The notes under the pieces were generated by a model, which saw only the letters and a list, made by a program, of their open reading frames with translations, did not search any database and was not told the DNA's origin. Made by a program: the position numbers and the translations under genes. Positions 51,147-60,066 of a stretch of DNA of 64,000 bases are shown in pieces (position 1 is the stretch's first letter; the number at the start of each line of letters is the position of its first letter). Origin of the DNA: Solibacillus sp040274725 (GTDB taxonomy: Bacteria > Bacillota > Bacilli > Bacillales_A > Planococcaceae). The stretch lies in NCBI GenBank assembly GCA_040274725.1, contig JBEMAQ010000004.1:124001-188000 (forward strand). Reading direction: 5' to 3'.

Positions 51147-53392
51147 TCAAACAGCCCCTTTCGCTCCATATTTTCAAGCAGCTCCTCTGGGCAAATCGGA
51201 AGCTTTGTAATCCAGCAGCCTGTTGCGTCATGCACGGCCTTTGCAATCGCTGGGATAATGGCAATCGTCCCAATTTCCCCTACACCTCGTGGTCCGTACG
51301 CATCGCCCTCGACAAGCTCTTCAATGGCATACACGTTCGTATTAAATGGCACATCAACAATATTTGGAATTAAGTAGGAGTCAAAATTTTCTGTTGCATA
51401 CTTGCCGTCTACGATTTTCGCTTCTTCTGTCAGCGCATAGCCTAACGACATAACGCCGCCTCCTTCAATTTGCCCAACATAACCACTTGGACTAATGACA
51501 GGACCCGAAGAAATCACGTGATCCATCGCAACAACCTTTACTTTGCCCGTCAGCACATCTACCTCAACGTCAACTTTAATGGCGCCAAATGAATAGAGGA
51601 AATGTCCACCTGGAATGGCTTCGGGAGTTGTTGGAAAATTAAAGTACGTTAACACCGAATGCGGCTCGTCCAATTGCTGGGCGCATTCCTTATACGTCAT
51701 GCACGGCCCATCTGTTTTTTCTTTGCGCCAAACACCTGCCGGGCCTAAAAACAGCTCTGATTCTAGTACATGTAGCTTTTGTGCAACATGCTGATAGAGC
51801 TTTTCTTTAAACGGTCCTTTCAGATGCTGCAAGGATTGCCACACCATACTTGTTCCGCGCGATGCAGTAGAAGAGCCTGAAATCGGCACGCGCTCTGTAT
51901 CCCCAATGACAATCGACAAGTCCTCTTTACTACAGCCAATCTCTTCAGTCGTCAAATTTTCAATGACTGCAAGCAACCCTTGCCCGCATTCCTCAAAGCC
52001 AAATGAAATTTCAATCTTACCGTCATACGTTAACGATAAACGGCCACCTGCATGATCTAAGCGCCCAAAGCCAAGACCACCACCATGCATCGCAATGGCA
52101 ATCGCTGAGCCTGTTAACGTCCAAGGCTCATCGGATGCAGCACGCGCTGTCACAAGCTTACTTACACCTTCTAATACTTGTGATGCACCATCTGTCGGAG
52201 CAATTTGCTGCCCGACTGGACCTAAATCCGCTCTCCCGCGAATATTTAAACGACGAAATGCGACCGGGTCCATTTGAAGCTTGTCGGCTAAACGGTCCAT
52301 TTGCCCTTCAAGTGCAAATGTAATCTGATTGCCGCCAAAGCCTCTAAACTCACCTGCTAAACCATTATTCGTAAAAACAGAAATGCCCTCTGTTTCAATA
52401 TTTGGGATGATATACGGGCCTGCCGCATGCTCCACCGAAAAATCAAGAACGGCTGGACCTAATGTTGCATATGCTCCTTTATCCGCCACAATTTGTACTT
52501 TATGCGCTAACAGTTTCCCGCTCGCATCGATGCCTGTTTTGGCGGTAATTCTCATCGGATGTCGCTTCAAGCCGGCTCTTACTGACTCTACGCGCGTATT
52601 ATGAATTTTCACCGGCTGTCCGCATGCTAATGCAAGCAGTGCACCGTACGGCTGAATATTTAACTCATCTTTCCCACCAAATGAGCCGCCCATTGGACTA
52701 GAAATGACGCGAATTTTTTCTTCAGGTAATGCCAAAATTCTCGATAACTGCAAGCGGTCCTTAAAGCCGTGCTGTGTGCCGGCATAAACTGTAATGCTGC
52801 CATTCCCTTCAGGTACAATGACACCGCCCTCTGTTTCCATATACGCATGCATTTGGCGCGGCAATTCGTACGTTTCCTCGACAATAAACGCACATTTCGT
52901 AAAGGCCTGTTCCACATCACCATGTTGGTAGCCCGCTTTATGCAAAATATTGCCGTCTGGATGTAGCTTGATTGCCTCTGGCGCCAATGCCTTCTCCGGG
53001 CTATCAATGACCGGTAGCACCTCATAGTCCACATCAATTAATTGAAGGGCGGCAACTGCGATTTCAATTGTGTCTGCGGCTACAGCTGCAACCGCGTCCC
53101 CGATATAACGAATATGATCCTCACAAAATACAGGCTGGTCAGGGAATATTAAGCCGAAACGATTGAGTCCTGGTACATCTTTATGCGTAAGAACGGCTCT
53201 CACACCATCTAACTGCTTCGCCTTCTCTGTATTAATTGAACGAATTTTTGCATGGGGATGGGCACTTCTTAGTACTTTGCCATATAGCATGTTCGGGAAT
53301 GTAAGATCTGTTAAATATTTTAAGCCACCCGTTACCTTTTCTAAGCCATCTGGTCGAACGCGTCCCTCACGTTCTCGGAAATCAGACTTCAT
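51137..53392 (-). CDS. pucD: Xanthine dehydrogenase, molybdenum-binding subunit
   Basis: This 751-residue large subunit has the N-terminal hammerhead domain (YGKVLRSAHPHAKI) and cofactor-binding segments GGSFGGKDE, GEFRGFGGNQ and the catalytic-Glu motif GPRGVGEIGT near 705. FGFEECGQG resembles the GQG motif around the bridging region. It oxidises xanthine or hypoxanthine to uric acid; related enzymes accept other N-heterocycles, so the substrate is inferred from the guaD and nucleoside-transport context. Its ends overlap both partner genes by about ten bases. Confidence 0.92.
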   Translation of the reverse strand: MKSDFREREGRVRPDGLEKVTGGLKYLTDLTFPNMLYGKVLRSAHPHAKIRSINTEKAKQLDGVRAVLTHKDVPGLNRFGLIFPDQPVFCEDHIRYIGDAVAAVAADTIEIAVAALQLIDVDYEVLPVIDSPEKALAPEAIKLHPDGNILHKAGYQHGDVEQAFTKCAFIVEETYELPRQMHAYMETEGGVIVPEGNGSITVYAGTQHGFKDRLQLSRILALPEEKIRVISSPMGGSFGGKDELNIQPYGALLALACGQPVKIHNTRVESVRAGLKRHPMRITAKTGIDASGKLLAHKVQIVADKGAYATLGPAVLDFSVEHAAGPYIIPNIETEGISVFTNNGLAGEFRGFGGNQITFALEGQMDRLADKLQMDPVAFRRLNIRGRADLGPVGQQIAPTDGASQVLEGVSKLVTARAASDEPWTLTGSAIAIAMHGGGLGFGRLDHAGGRLSLTYDGKIEISFGFEECGQGLLAVIENLTTEEIGCSKEDLSIVIGDTERVPISGSSTASRGTSMVWQSLQHLKGPFKEKLYQHVAQKLHVLESELFLGPAGVWRKEKTDGPCMTYKECAQQLDEPHSVLTYFNFPTTPEAIPGGHFLYSFGAIKVDVEVDVLTGKVKVVAMDHVISSGPVISPSGYVGQIEGGGVMSLGYALTEEAKIVDGKYATENFDSYLIPNIVDVPFNTNVYAIEELVEGDAYGPRGVGEIGTIAIIPAIAKAVHDATGCWITKLPICPEELLENMERKGLFEWV

Positions 53393-54275
53393 GTACGACC
53401 GCCTCCTCTTGCTCGAATTGGTGATGAATAATCTTTTGAAGCTCCGAAATAATTAAATTGGCTGCTACTTTTTTCTTGTAATTACTTGTCACAAAAATAT
53501 CCGTCGCCGCCGGGTATTGTTCTATAATGGAGCGGTACAGTATTTTCCAATCAATGTGCTGTGCGGTTTTATTTTGCAAATATTGTTCCGCCTTTGTAAA
53601 ACGCATTGGCTGATTGCTTGCACCACCAACAGATAAAGTAACCTGTTCCATTACACCATCTACATAGCGCACCTGACCTGCAACCGTTAAAATAGCTGCT
53701 GTAAATGTTTCTCTACGACCAATTTTTCGGTAAAACGTCGTTGTTTGTGCTGGATTGTATGTAGGAATTGTAATGTCTAGTAGCAAATCATCGATTGAGT
53801 GACGAATAGCTAACCATTCCTCCATCGTCATCGTCTTAAAGTCACCATCTTGCAGGAATGTCAGCTCTGCTTGCATTGCGAGTAGTAATGGAATTAAATC
53901 CCCCTCTCCGCCCATCACATTGCCACCAATCGTTGCACGGTTGCGAACTGCTGGAGCAGCAATGGATTTGACTGCTACAGCAACGACCGGTAAGGCTTCA
54001 CTTAAATCCGGATCAAATCGTAACGTGTTTAATTTTGTTAGTGCACCGATTGTTACGAATTGTTCATCTATTGTATATTGTTTTAGTGATAAAATTTCTT
54101 CCAAATTAATTAACTGTGTGGGTGTTGTTTGAGCAGCTTGCCAGCGTAGTTGAAGTAGCGTACCTCCTGCGACATACGTACATTGCTGCATTTGCTCTTT
54201 TAAAGAACTGAATTCCTCCAGCGTCGTCGGAATCCAAACGGTAGGTGAATTTAACACGTCATTTTGTATCTCCAT
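53382..54275 (-). CDS. pucC: Xanthine dehydrogenase, FAD-binding subunit
   Basis: This 297-residue protein has FAD-binding motifs YVAGGTLLQLRW and ATIGGNVMGGEGDLIPLLLA (the TIGGN motif), as in the middle subunit of molybdenum hydroxylases. The C-terminal CO dehydrogenase-flavoprotein-like domain is present. It is the first gene of the purine operon, behind AAAGGGGG. No purine riboswitch was found upstream. Electrons from the iron-sulfur subunit reach NAD through it. Confidence 0.9.
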   Translation of the reverse strand: MEIQNDVLNSPTVWIPTTLEEFSSLKEQMQQCTYVAGGTLLQLRWQAAQTTPTQLINLEEILSLKQYTIDEQFVTIGALTKLNTLRFDPDLSEALPVVAVAVKSIAAPAVRNRATIGGNVMGGEGDLIPLLLAMQAELTFLQDGDFKTMTMEEWLAIRHSIDDLLLDITIPTYNPAQTTTFYRKIGRRETFTAAILTVAGQVRYVDGVMEQVTLSVGGASNQPMRFTKAEQYLQNKTAQHIDWKILYRSIIEQYPAATDIFVTSNYKKKVAANLIISELQKIIHHQFEQEEAVVHEV

Positions 54276-54444
54276 TTACAATCCCCCTTTATATTTTCTC
54301 TTTATACGTAAAAAGTGGAAGGCTGAAACCAAAATCTAACGTTATGATTTCTTACATGATATCAAGTGCTGAGGAAATTGTCATGCACTATTTTGCACAA
54401 AAATTTTGAAAATTTACTAAAAAAGTAAAAATACCGGCGTATTT

Positions 54445-54475
54445 ATGTTAGAATTCATAACATAAAACTAACATT
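54445..54475. promoter_or_regulatory. Inverted repeat between divergent pucC and moaC
   Basis: ATGTTAG and CTAACAT pair across a 16-base AT-rich centre that itself contains TTATG/CATAA. It lies mid-way between the divergent units (54276-54542) and may be an operator for either. It also offers TATAA-like -10 sequences. No PucR or molybdate-repressor consensus was recognised. Confidence 0.4.
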
Positions 54476-54542
54476 GATTTATTAGAGATTGTTCCAAGCA
54501 TCTATTCCCACTCTAATAAACCTAGATTGAAGGAGGATTTCC

Positions 54543-55028
54543 ATGACGAAACTTACACATTTCAATGAGCAAGGCCGCGCCAACATGGTGGACGTGACAG
54601 AAAAAAATGACACGGTACGAATCGCTGTTGCGACTTCATCCATTATGGTTAGTCAAGCTGTTTACAACGAAATACATGCAGGTACGAACAAAAAAGGCGA
54701 TGTATTCGCCGTCGCACAAGTTGCAGGCATTATGGCCGCAAAGCAAACCGCCAACATCATCCCGATGTGCCATCCGCTGTCTTTATCTGGTGTAAATATT
54801 ACGTTTGACTGGAAAATAGACGAAACGCGCGCGCATTTTGAAATCATCATTACGACCGAAGTCAAATTGAAGGGAGCAACAGGTGTTGAAATGGAAGCAT
54901 TAACCGCCGCCTCTATTGCTGCACTAACCATTTATGATATGTGCAAGGCTGTCGATAAAGGGATGGTGATCGGACCAACAATGCTCCTCCACAAAACTGG
55001 CGGGAAAAGCGGCGATTATCACCGGTAA
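54543..55028 (+). CDS. moaC: Cyclic pyranopterin monophosphate synthase
   Basis: MoaC works with MoaA to turn GTP into cyclic pyranopterin monophosphate. The 161-residue product has KLTHFNEQGRANMVDVTEKN at the start, MCHPLSLSGV (near residue 78) and TGVEMEALTAASIAALTIYDMCK. The C-terminal Lys-rich end fits. GAAGGAGG precedes the ATG. It is divergent from the xanthine dehydrogenase operon and convergent with the other moa genes. Confidence 0.96.
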   Translation: MTKLTHFNEQGRANMVDVTEKNDTVRIAVATSSIMVSQAVYNEIHAGTNKKGDVFAVAQVAGIMAAKQTANIIPMCHPLSLSGVNITFDWKIDETRAHFEIIITTEVKLKGATGVEMEALTAASIAALTIYDMCKAVDKGMVIGPTMLLHKTGGKSGDYHR

Positions 55029-55057
55029 TTTTCTTAACGAAATTTATATTTCCCCAC

Positions 55058-55099
55058 AAAAAAGCTGTGCTAAAGCAATCATTTTTGGCACAGCTTTTC
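55058..55099. terminator. Terminator between moaC and moaB
   Basis: AAAAGCTGTGC and GCACAGCTTTT are exact complements with an 18-base loop; A and T flanks allow use in both directions. Confidence 0.85.
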
Positions 55100-55137
55100 A
55101 CCCCTCTATCACTCTTCTACAAAGGAACTCACATCTA

Positions 55138-55644
55138 CTATGTCCTTTTCTCCATTTCCCGTACAATATGCGCAAGCTCAGGCAAAATCAATTTCGTCAT
55201 CGCAAGTGTGACCGCCGCCGTGGAGCCTGGCATCGAGAAAATAGCAAGTCGTCCTCTAATACCCGCAGTTGCCCGCGAAAGCATACTAGCTGAACCGATT
55301 TCCTCGTAACTTAATAGGCGAAAAAGCTCACCAAAACCAGGAATCGGCTTGTCAATAAATTCCTGCACAATCTCAAATGTAATATCGCGCTCCGCTAAAC
55401 CCGTCCCACCATTGATTAAGACGACCTCACTTTGTGGATTGCCGCAGCATTTTTTTAGTACATCACCAATCGCTTGTTTGTCGTCTTTCACAATGTCATA
55501 CGCTACTACTTGATGATGAGCTTCCTCTAGCAAGTCGATGATTTTCCGACCACTGCGATCTGTCTCTTCTGTACGTGTATCACTTACTGTCACTACACGC
55601 ACGCGCACAGAGAGTAGCTGTTTTTTATGCTCGGTTACACCCAT
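55138..55644 (-). CDS. moaB: Molybdopterin adenylyltransferase-type protein MoaB
   Basis: This 168-residue protein has the MogA/MoaB motifs VVTVSDTRTEETDRSG, INGGTGLAERDIT and FSMPGSTAAVTLAMTKLILPE. It activates molybdopterin by adenylation before metal insertion. It starts three bases after moaD ends, with GGAGGGTGAGG ahead, and is the last gene of a long minus-strand molybdenum cofactor operon. Confidence 0.94.
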   Translation of the reverse strand: MGVTEHKKQLLSVRVRVVTVSDTRTEETDRSGRKIIDLLEEAHHQVVAYDIVKDDKQAIGDVLKKCCGNPQSEVVLINGGTGLAERDITFEIVQEFIDKPIPGFGELFRLLSYEEIGSASMLSRATAGIRGRLAIFSMPGSTAAVTLAMTKLILPELAHIVREMEKRT

Positions 55645-55648
55645 GCCC

Positions 55649-55879
55649 TCACCCTCCGCTCACTGGAGGTAAAAAAGCAATAACATCCCCACTCACTACG
55701 ACATCCCCATCTGTTGCAAACTGTTCATTGACCGCCACCATTGTCGCAATATGCGCTACTTGCGGATAAAGTCCGTATACGTATTGCTTTACCTCTTGCA
55801 CCGTGCTTTTTGCTGTATCATATGTAATTGACGGACCAATTTCTTCTTGTAGCTGCGCAAAAAATAAAACCGTTATCAT
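55649..55879 (-). CDS. moaD: Molybdopterin synthase sulfur carrier subunit
   Basis: This 76-residue ubiquitin-like protein begins ITVLFFAQLQEEIG and ends PPVSGG. The C-terminal Gly-Gly is thiocarboxylated by a MoeB-type enzyme and inserted into MoaE. The size is normal. AAGGAG precedes the ATG, and it lies 12 bases after moaE. It is part of the moaA...moaB unit. Confidence 0.95.
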   Translation of the reverse strand: MITVLFFAQLQEEIGPSITYDTAKSTVQEVKQYVYGLYPQVAHIATMVAVNEQFATDGDVVVSGDVIAFLPPVSGG

Positions 55880-55891
55880 AGCCTCACTCCT

Positions 55892-56332
55892 TCATTCAAA
55901 CGATTGTGTTTGTAGCTGATTGCCAATCCATTTTGTGCCGTCTTCCCAATATTCCTTTTTCCAAATCGGCACTATTTCTTTTATTCGCTCAATTGCATAT
56001 TCATTTGCCTCATAGGCGACTTTACGGTGCGGAGATGATACTGCAATAACAACCGCAATATCAGAAATTTCTAAACGTCCAATGCGGTGCGTAATGGCTA
56101 CTTGTACCGCTCCCCATTTTGCGCGCATTTCTTCCCCAATCTCCGCTAATTTCCGCACTGCCATTGGCTCATACGCTTGGTATTCCAGTGATAATGTTCT
56201 TTTGCCGTTCGTCATTTCACGTACGGTGCCGATAAAAATAACGGTCGCCCCTGCATTACGAGACGCGACCTTTTCACGAACACGCTCGACTACAATCGGC
56301 TCCTGCACCACTTCAAATAAGTCATGACTCAT
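55892..56332 (-). CDS. moaE: Molybdopterin synthase catalytic subunit
   Basis: MoaE, with MoaD, adds the two dithiolene sulfurs to form molybdopterin. The 146-residue product has GATVIFIGTVREMTNGKRT, LEYQAYEPMA, HRIGRLEISDIAV and the active-site end VPIWKKEYWEDG. It overlaps moeA by 11 bases, which suggests translational coupling. Confidence 0.96.
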   Translation of the reverse strand: MSHDLFEVVQEPIVVERVREKVASRNAGATVIFIGTVREMTNGKRTLSLEYQAYEPMAVRKLAEIGEEMRAKWGAVQVAITHRIGRLEISDIAVVIAVSSPHRKVAYEANEYAIERIKEIVPIWKKEYWEDGTKWIGNQLQTQSFE

Positions 56333-57587
56333 TTTCGTCCCCCCAGTAACTATGCGCTTGCCCTTTTTGCGCCGCTAACAACAACACATCTACCGTCTGC
56401 CCTCGTTTATAACCCGTTGTCGTTGGTGGCAAAACAGCCAGTGCCTCCACACCTGCTATCGCTGTAATGGCACCCGACATATTTAAGCCGTTCACCGATG
56501 CGATCAGTTGTCCGTTACAAAACGTACTTTTCATGCGAATGAGCTGCGTAAATTGATTCGGCGCGCTATAATCATCCGCCAACACCGCCGGTACGGACAG
56601 TAAATGCGGAATATCACTTCCTAATCGTTGGCGAATAAGCGGTCGTACAAATAGCTCAAAGCCAATAAAGCTCGCTGACGGATTACCTGACAGTCCAAAT
56701 AAATACTGCTCACCTAACACCGCAACCGTTGTCACACTCCCTGGCCGCATCGCCAATTTATTAAACAGCACCTCCGCACCAAGCTGCGCGTAAATCGCCG
56801 GCAAATAATCATAATCGCCAACCGATACACCACCTGTCGTAATAAGCACATCAACTTTTGTTAGCGCATGTTGCATAACTTCTACACTTTTTTCTAAATC
56901 ATCTTCCAATTTCCCTAAATATACCGCCTCACCACCAGCCTGCTCGACTTGTGCGAGTAGCATATACGAGTTACTATTGCGGATTTTCCCCGGAGCAAGT
57001 GGCTCGTCAACGTCTAACAGCTCACTCCCCGTTGCTAATACACCAACAACAGGTTTCATGAAAACCGGCACACGGTGATAGCCAAATGTCGCAAGGATAC
57101 CGATGACACCAGGCGTAATCTGTGTACCTTTTGCTACGACACACGCTCCTTGCTGAATTTCAGCCCCCTTCAAAAAAACACGCGCACCACACTGCACAAG
57201 CTGCCGCACTTCGATTTTTTGCGCGTCCCGTTCAATCACATCCTCTAGCATCACGACCGCATTACAACCCACAGGCATTTCTGCACCTGTCATAATACGC
57301 ACTGCTTGATTTGGCTGCACATCTCCCGTAAACACTGAGCCCGCACCAATTTCGCCGATTACTTGCAGCGTGACCGGTTCATTTGCCGTATCCTCCGCGC
57401 GTATCGCGTAGCCATCATAAAGTGCACGGTCAAATGCGGGTACTGGGTTTGTCGCGACAATATCCTCTGCCAAAAAACGATTCGCACTTTGTAACAATGA
57501 CACCTCTTCTACCGGCTGCCGTTTGCCATCACGCATTACTTTTTCAATCGCTTTTCCTATTAATATTGCTGTTCGCTTTGCAATCAT
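56322..57587 (-). CDS. moeA: Molybdopterin molybdenumtransferase
   Basis: MoeA inserts molybdate into adenylated molybdopterin. The 421-residue product has the MoeA core RALYDGYAIRAED, TGAEMPVGCNAVVM, GVLATGSELLDVDEPLAPGKIRNSNS and LFGLSGNPSASFIGFELFVRP. The ATG at 57587 is chosen for the GAGGTGG ahead; GTG 57596 is possible. It lies 11 bases after the moeB-like gene ends. Confidence 0.95.
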   Translation of the reverse strand: MIAKRTAILIGKAIEKVMRDGKRQPVEEVSLLQSANRFLAEDIVATNPVPAFDRALYDGYAIRAEDTANEPVTLQVIGEIGAGSVFTGDVQPNQAVRIMTGAEMPVGCNAVVMLEDVIERDAQKIEVRQLVQCGARVFLKGAEIQQGACVVAKGTQITPGVIGILATFGYHRVPVFMKPVVGVLATGSELLDVDEPLAPGKIRNSNSYMLLAQVEQAGGEAVYLGKLEDDLEKSVEVMQHALTKVDVLITTGGVSVGDYDYLPAIYAQLGAEVLFNKLAMRPGSVTTVAVLGEQYLFGLSGNPSASFIGFELFVRPLIRQRLGSDIPHLLSVPAVLADDYSAPNQFTQLIRMKSTFCNGQLIASVNGLNMSGAITAIAGVEALAVLPPTTTGYKRGQTVDVLLLAAQKGQAHSYWGDENES

Positions 57588-57598
57588 CAATTCCACCT

Positions 57599-58633
57599 CT
57601 ATCCAATTAAGCTGTAGTAAATTTTTTTCGCTTCCACAATATCACTTGTCCCGTGAATGAGTACACGTCCGTCCTTGAAAAATACAAGCCGATACGGTGC
57701 ATAATCAACTGACAATAAAAAAGGATTTCGTTTCGTGATGCCGTGGTGTTTTAGTATGTACTCTAGTGATTCTAACGTTACATGTTGCAATGGCTGCGGA
57801 CGTAGCTGTACCGTATTTCTCCCACATAAAACGGCCACCTTTGTTTGCGCCTCGTACGCTAAATACGGATACGTCGCCTGGTCGCCGCATGACAGACATT
57901 CGTGATTTTTTGCCTTGTCTACTTGAAAGCTGTATTGCTGATTTTTCCAAAGATCCACTGACAAATAGCTCATCCGCAAGCTTGCCTCGTCTTCTACTAA
58001 CAGCTTTAAGCATTCTGTCACTTGATACGAGACAATCAACTGGATAATCGGACTGATGATCCCTTCTCGGTCACACGTCGCACCAGTCAGCGGCATTTGC
58101 TTCAACAAACACTGCAAGCAAGGTGTTTTACCAGGAATAATGGTGAACGTAGAGCCAAAGCTCCCGACACACGCAGCAAAAATAAATGGAATGCGAAATT
58201 TTTGCGCTAAGTCATTTACAATAAAACGAATATCAAAATTATCGGTCGCATCAAGGATGACATCTGCCGTCTCAACGAACGGTGCAAGCTGTTCAGGTGT
58301 GGCATCCGTTACATAAGACTCAATTTGTACATCCCGATTTATTTCCTGTAGGCGTTGTTTCGCCGCAACGGCCTTCGGTAGCATTTGCATTGCATCACGT
58401 TCCGTATATAAATGCTGGCGCTGCAAATTACTCCACTCCACGTAATCACGATCAATCAGTGTAAGCTTACCAATCCCTGCGCGCACAAGCATTTCCGCGC
58501 TCGCACTCCCTAAAGCCCCTGCACCGACAATGAGCACATGCTTGTCGCGAATGTTGCGTTGCCCTTCTATCCCAATAAACGAACACAGTTCCTGCTTCTC
58601 GTAGCGATTCAATGTCATCACCTTCTTATCCAT
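57599..58633 (-). CDS. MoeB/ThiF-family adenylyltransferase
   Basis: This 344-residue E1-like enzyme has the ATP motif VGAGALGSASAEMLVRAGIG, DRDYVEWSNLQRQ and the zinc CLQC and CLSC pairs. It is expected to adenylate the C-terminal glycine of MoaD (MoeB role), given its operon position. It may also serve ThiS. The C-terminal extension of about 85 residues is not a rhodanese domain and ends in YAPYRLVFFKDGRVLIHGT, a segment shared by Bacillales homologues. The ATG overlaps the modB stop by eight bases. Confidence 0.9.
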   Translation of the reverse strand: MDKKVMTLNRYEKQELCSFIGIEGQRNIRDKHVLIVGAGALGSASAEMLVRAGIGKLTLIDRDYVEWSNLQRQHLYTERDAMQMLPKAVAAKQRLQEINRDVQIESYVTDATPEQLAPFVETADVILDATDNFDIRFIVNDLAQKFRIPFIFAACVGSFGSTFTIIPGKTPCLQCLLKQMPLTGATCDREGIISPIIQLIVSYQVTECLKLLVEDEASLRMSYLSVDLWKNQQYSFQVDKAKNHECLSCGDQATYPYLAYEAQTKVAVLCGRNTVQLRPQPLQHVTLESLEYILKHHGITKRNPFLLSVDYAPYRLVFFKDGRVLIHGTSDIVEAKKIYYSLIG

Positions 58634-59285
58634 GTACTTTTGTACGGGTAAACACTAATAGTAAAAACGATACTACGATAATCGTCATGACCCACAGCCA
58701 CGCAAGCGTCATATCCCCGCGGTCAATCGCCATATAAATCGCCGTCGGGACCGTTTGTGTGACACCTGGAATATTACCAGCGAACATTAGTGTTGCTCCA
58801 AATTCACCGAGCGCACGTGCACAGCTTAAAATAGCTCCGGTTGTCAGTGCACGTTTGGCTAATGGTAATGAAATTGTAAAAAACACTTGCCACCTGCGCG
58901 CACCTAAATCTTGCGCGGCCTCCTGTAATTGTTTCGGTACGCTTAGAAATCCCGCTTTAGCCGTTTGAAACATGAGCGGAAATGCCACAACAACCGCCGC
59001 AATAACCGCCGCATACCACGTAAAAATAAGCGAATGCCCGAAGAGAAGCTTGATCCACTGCCCAACAATGCTTTGATTACCAAATATAACAATTAGCAAA
59101 AACCCTACTACAGACGGCGGCAACACAAGCGGTAGCATAAACAATGTTTCAATGATTATTTTTCCTTTGAACGTTTTTTTCGCAAATAAATAACCAAATA
59201 ACGTACCGAGAAAAATAACAATGACCCCTGCAACGGCAGTGATGAGTAATGATAATTTAACCGGTGCCCAAAACGTTGCTAGCAT
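58626..59285 (-). CDS. modB: Molybdate ABC transporter permease
   Basis: This 219-residue membrane protein has about five spans. The EAA loop QEAAQDLGARRWQVFFTISLP and ARALGEFGATLMFAGNIPG are family features of ModB. No modC ATPase gene is adjacent or elsewhere in the window, so the ATPase must come from elsewhere, or a shared one is used. GTGAGGA precedes the ATG. It lies nine bases after modA. Confidence 0.92.
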   Translation of the reverse strand: MLATFWAPVKLSLLITAVAGVIVIFLGTLFGYLFAKKTFKGKIIIETLFMLPLVLPPSVVGFLLIVIFGNQSIVGQWIKLLFGHSLIFTWYAAVIAAVVVAFPLMFQTAKAGFLSVPKQLQEAAQDLGARRWQVFFTISLPLAKRALTTGAILSCARALGEFGATLMFAGNIPGVTQTVPTAIYMAIDRGDMTLAWLWVMTIIVVSFLLLVFTRTKVHG

Positions 59286-59294
59286 AAGCAGTCC

Positions 59295-60044
59295 TCACTT
59301 CACAAATCCATACTGTTCCCAAAGCGGCGCCATTTCTGCACTCGCTAAAAAGTCTAAAAATAGCTGCGCTGACGCCTCATCCGCTGTCGCCGCCACAACA
59401 CCCGCCGGATAGACAATTTCATCGTGACTCGCAGCATCTACCACCTGTACAATACGCACGTTCTCTGACGACAGGACATCGGTTTTATAAACAAGCCCAG
59501 CCTGCGCGTTATTTGTTTCGACATACGTCAACGCTTGGCGTACATCCTTCGCGTAAACAATCTTCTCCTCGAGCGTCGACCATAAATCGTAATACACTAA
59601 CACCTGCTTCCCGTATGTCCCAGCTGGCACGGTTTCCACTGTCCCGAGTGCGATTTTTTCGACCTCATCACGTGTCAAATCACTAAAAGACTGTACGTCA
59701 GTAGGCCCTTCTGTCGATGTAATTAACACAAGCTCATTGCGAACAAGGATTTCCCCATTTTTCACGAGTTGCTTTTGTTCTAGCTCCTCAAATTTATCCG
59801 TAGATGCCGAAATGAACACATCCACGGGTGCCCCTTGTTCAATTTGCTCCTTCAATGAACCCGAGCTACCAAAATTAAATTGCAATTGAATGTCTTGCTG
59901 TTGCCTAAAAACTTCCGCTGCATCTTGCAACACATCACTTAAACTGGCGGCCGCTGATATGGTGAGGACAGTCGGCTCCTCTGCTTGCGTGGAGCATCCA
60001 CTTAGCATCGCCGCTAAAGCTACTAAATAGCACGATTTTTTCAT
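59295..60044 (-). CDS. modA: Molybdate-binding lipoprotein
   Basis: This 249-residue lipoprotein has the signal MKKSCYLVALAAMLSGC. The ModA features are TISAAASLSDVLQD (oxyanion-binding Ser), FNFGSSGSLKEQIEQGAP, and YVETNNAQAGLVYKTDV. It captures molybdate or tungstate outside the membrane for ModB. GAGG lies before the ATG. It lies after moaA in the operon. Confidence 0.93.
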   Translation of the reverse strand: MKKSCYLVALAAMLSGCSTQAEEPTVLTISAAASLSDVLQDAAEVFRQQQDIQLQFNFGSSGSLKEQIEQGAPVDVFISASTDKFEELEQKQLVKNGEILVRNELVLITSTEGPTDVQSFSDLTRDEVEKIALGTVETVPAGTYGKQVLVYYDLWSTLEEKIVYAKDVRQALTYVETNNAQAGLVYKTDVLSSENVRIVQVVDAASHDEIVYPAGVVAATADEASAQLFLDFLASAEMAPLWEQYGFVK

Positions 60045-60066
60045 ATGGATACCTCTCTTTCAAAAG

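Noticed and set aside
54276..54542. Purine or molybdenum cofactor riboswitch
   Set aside because: Conserved core sequences of either class could not be found on either strand.
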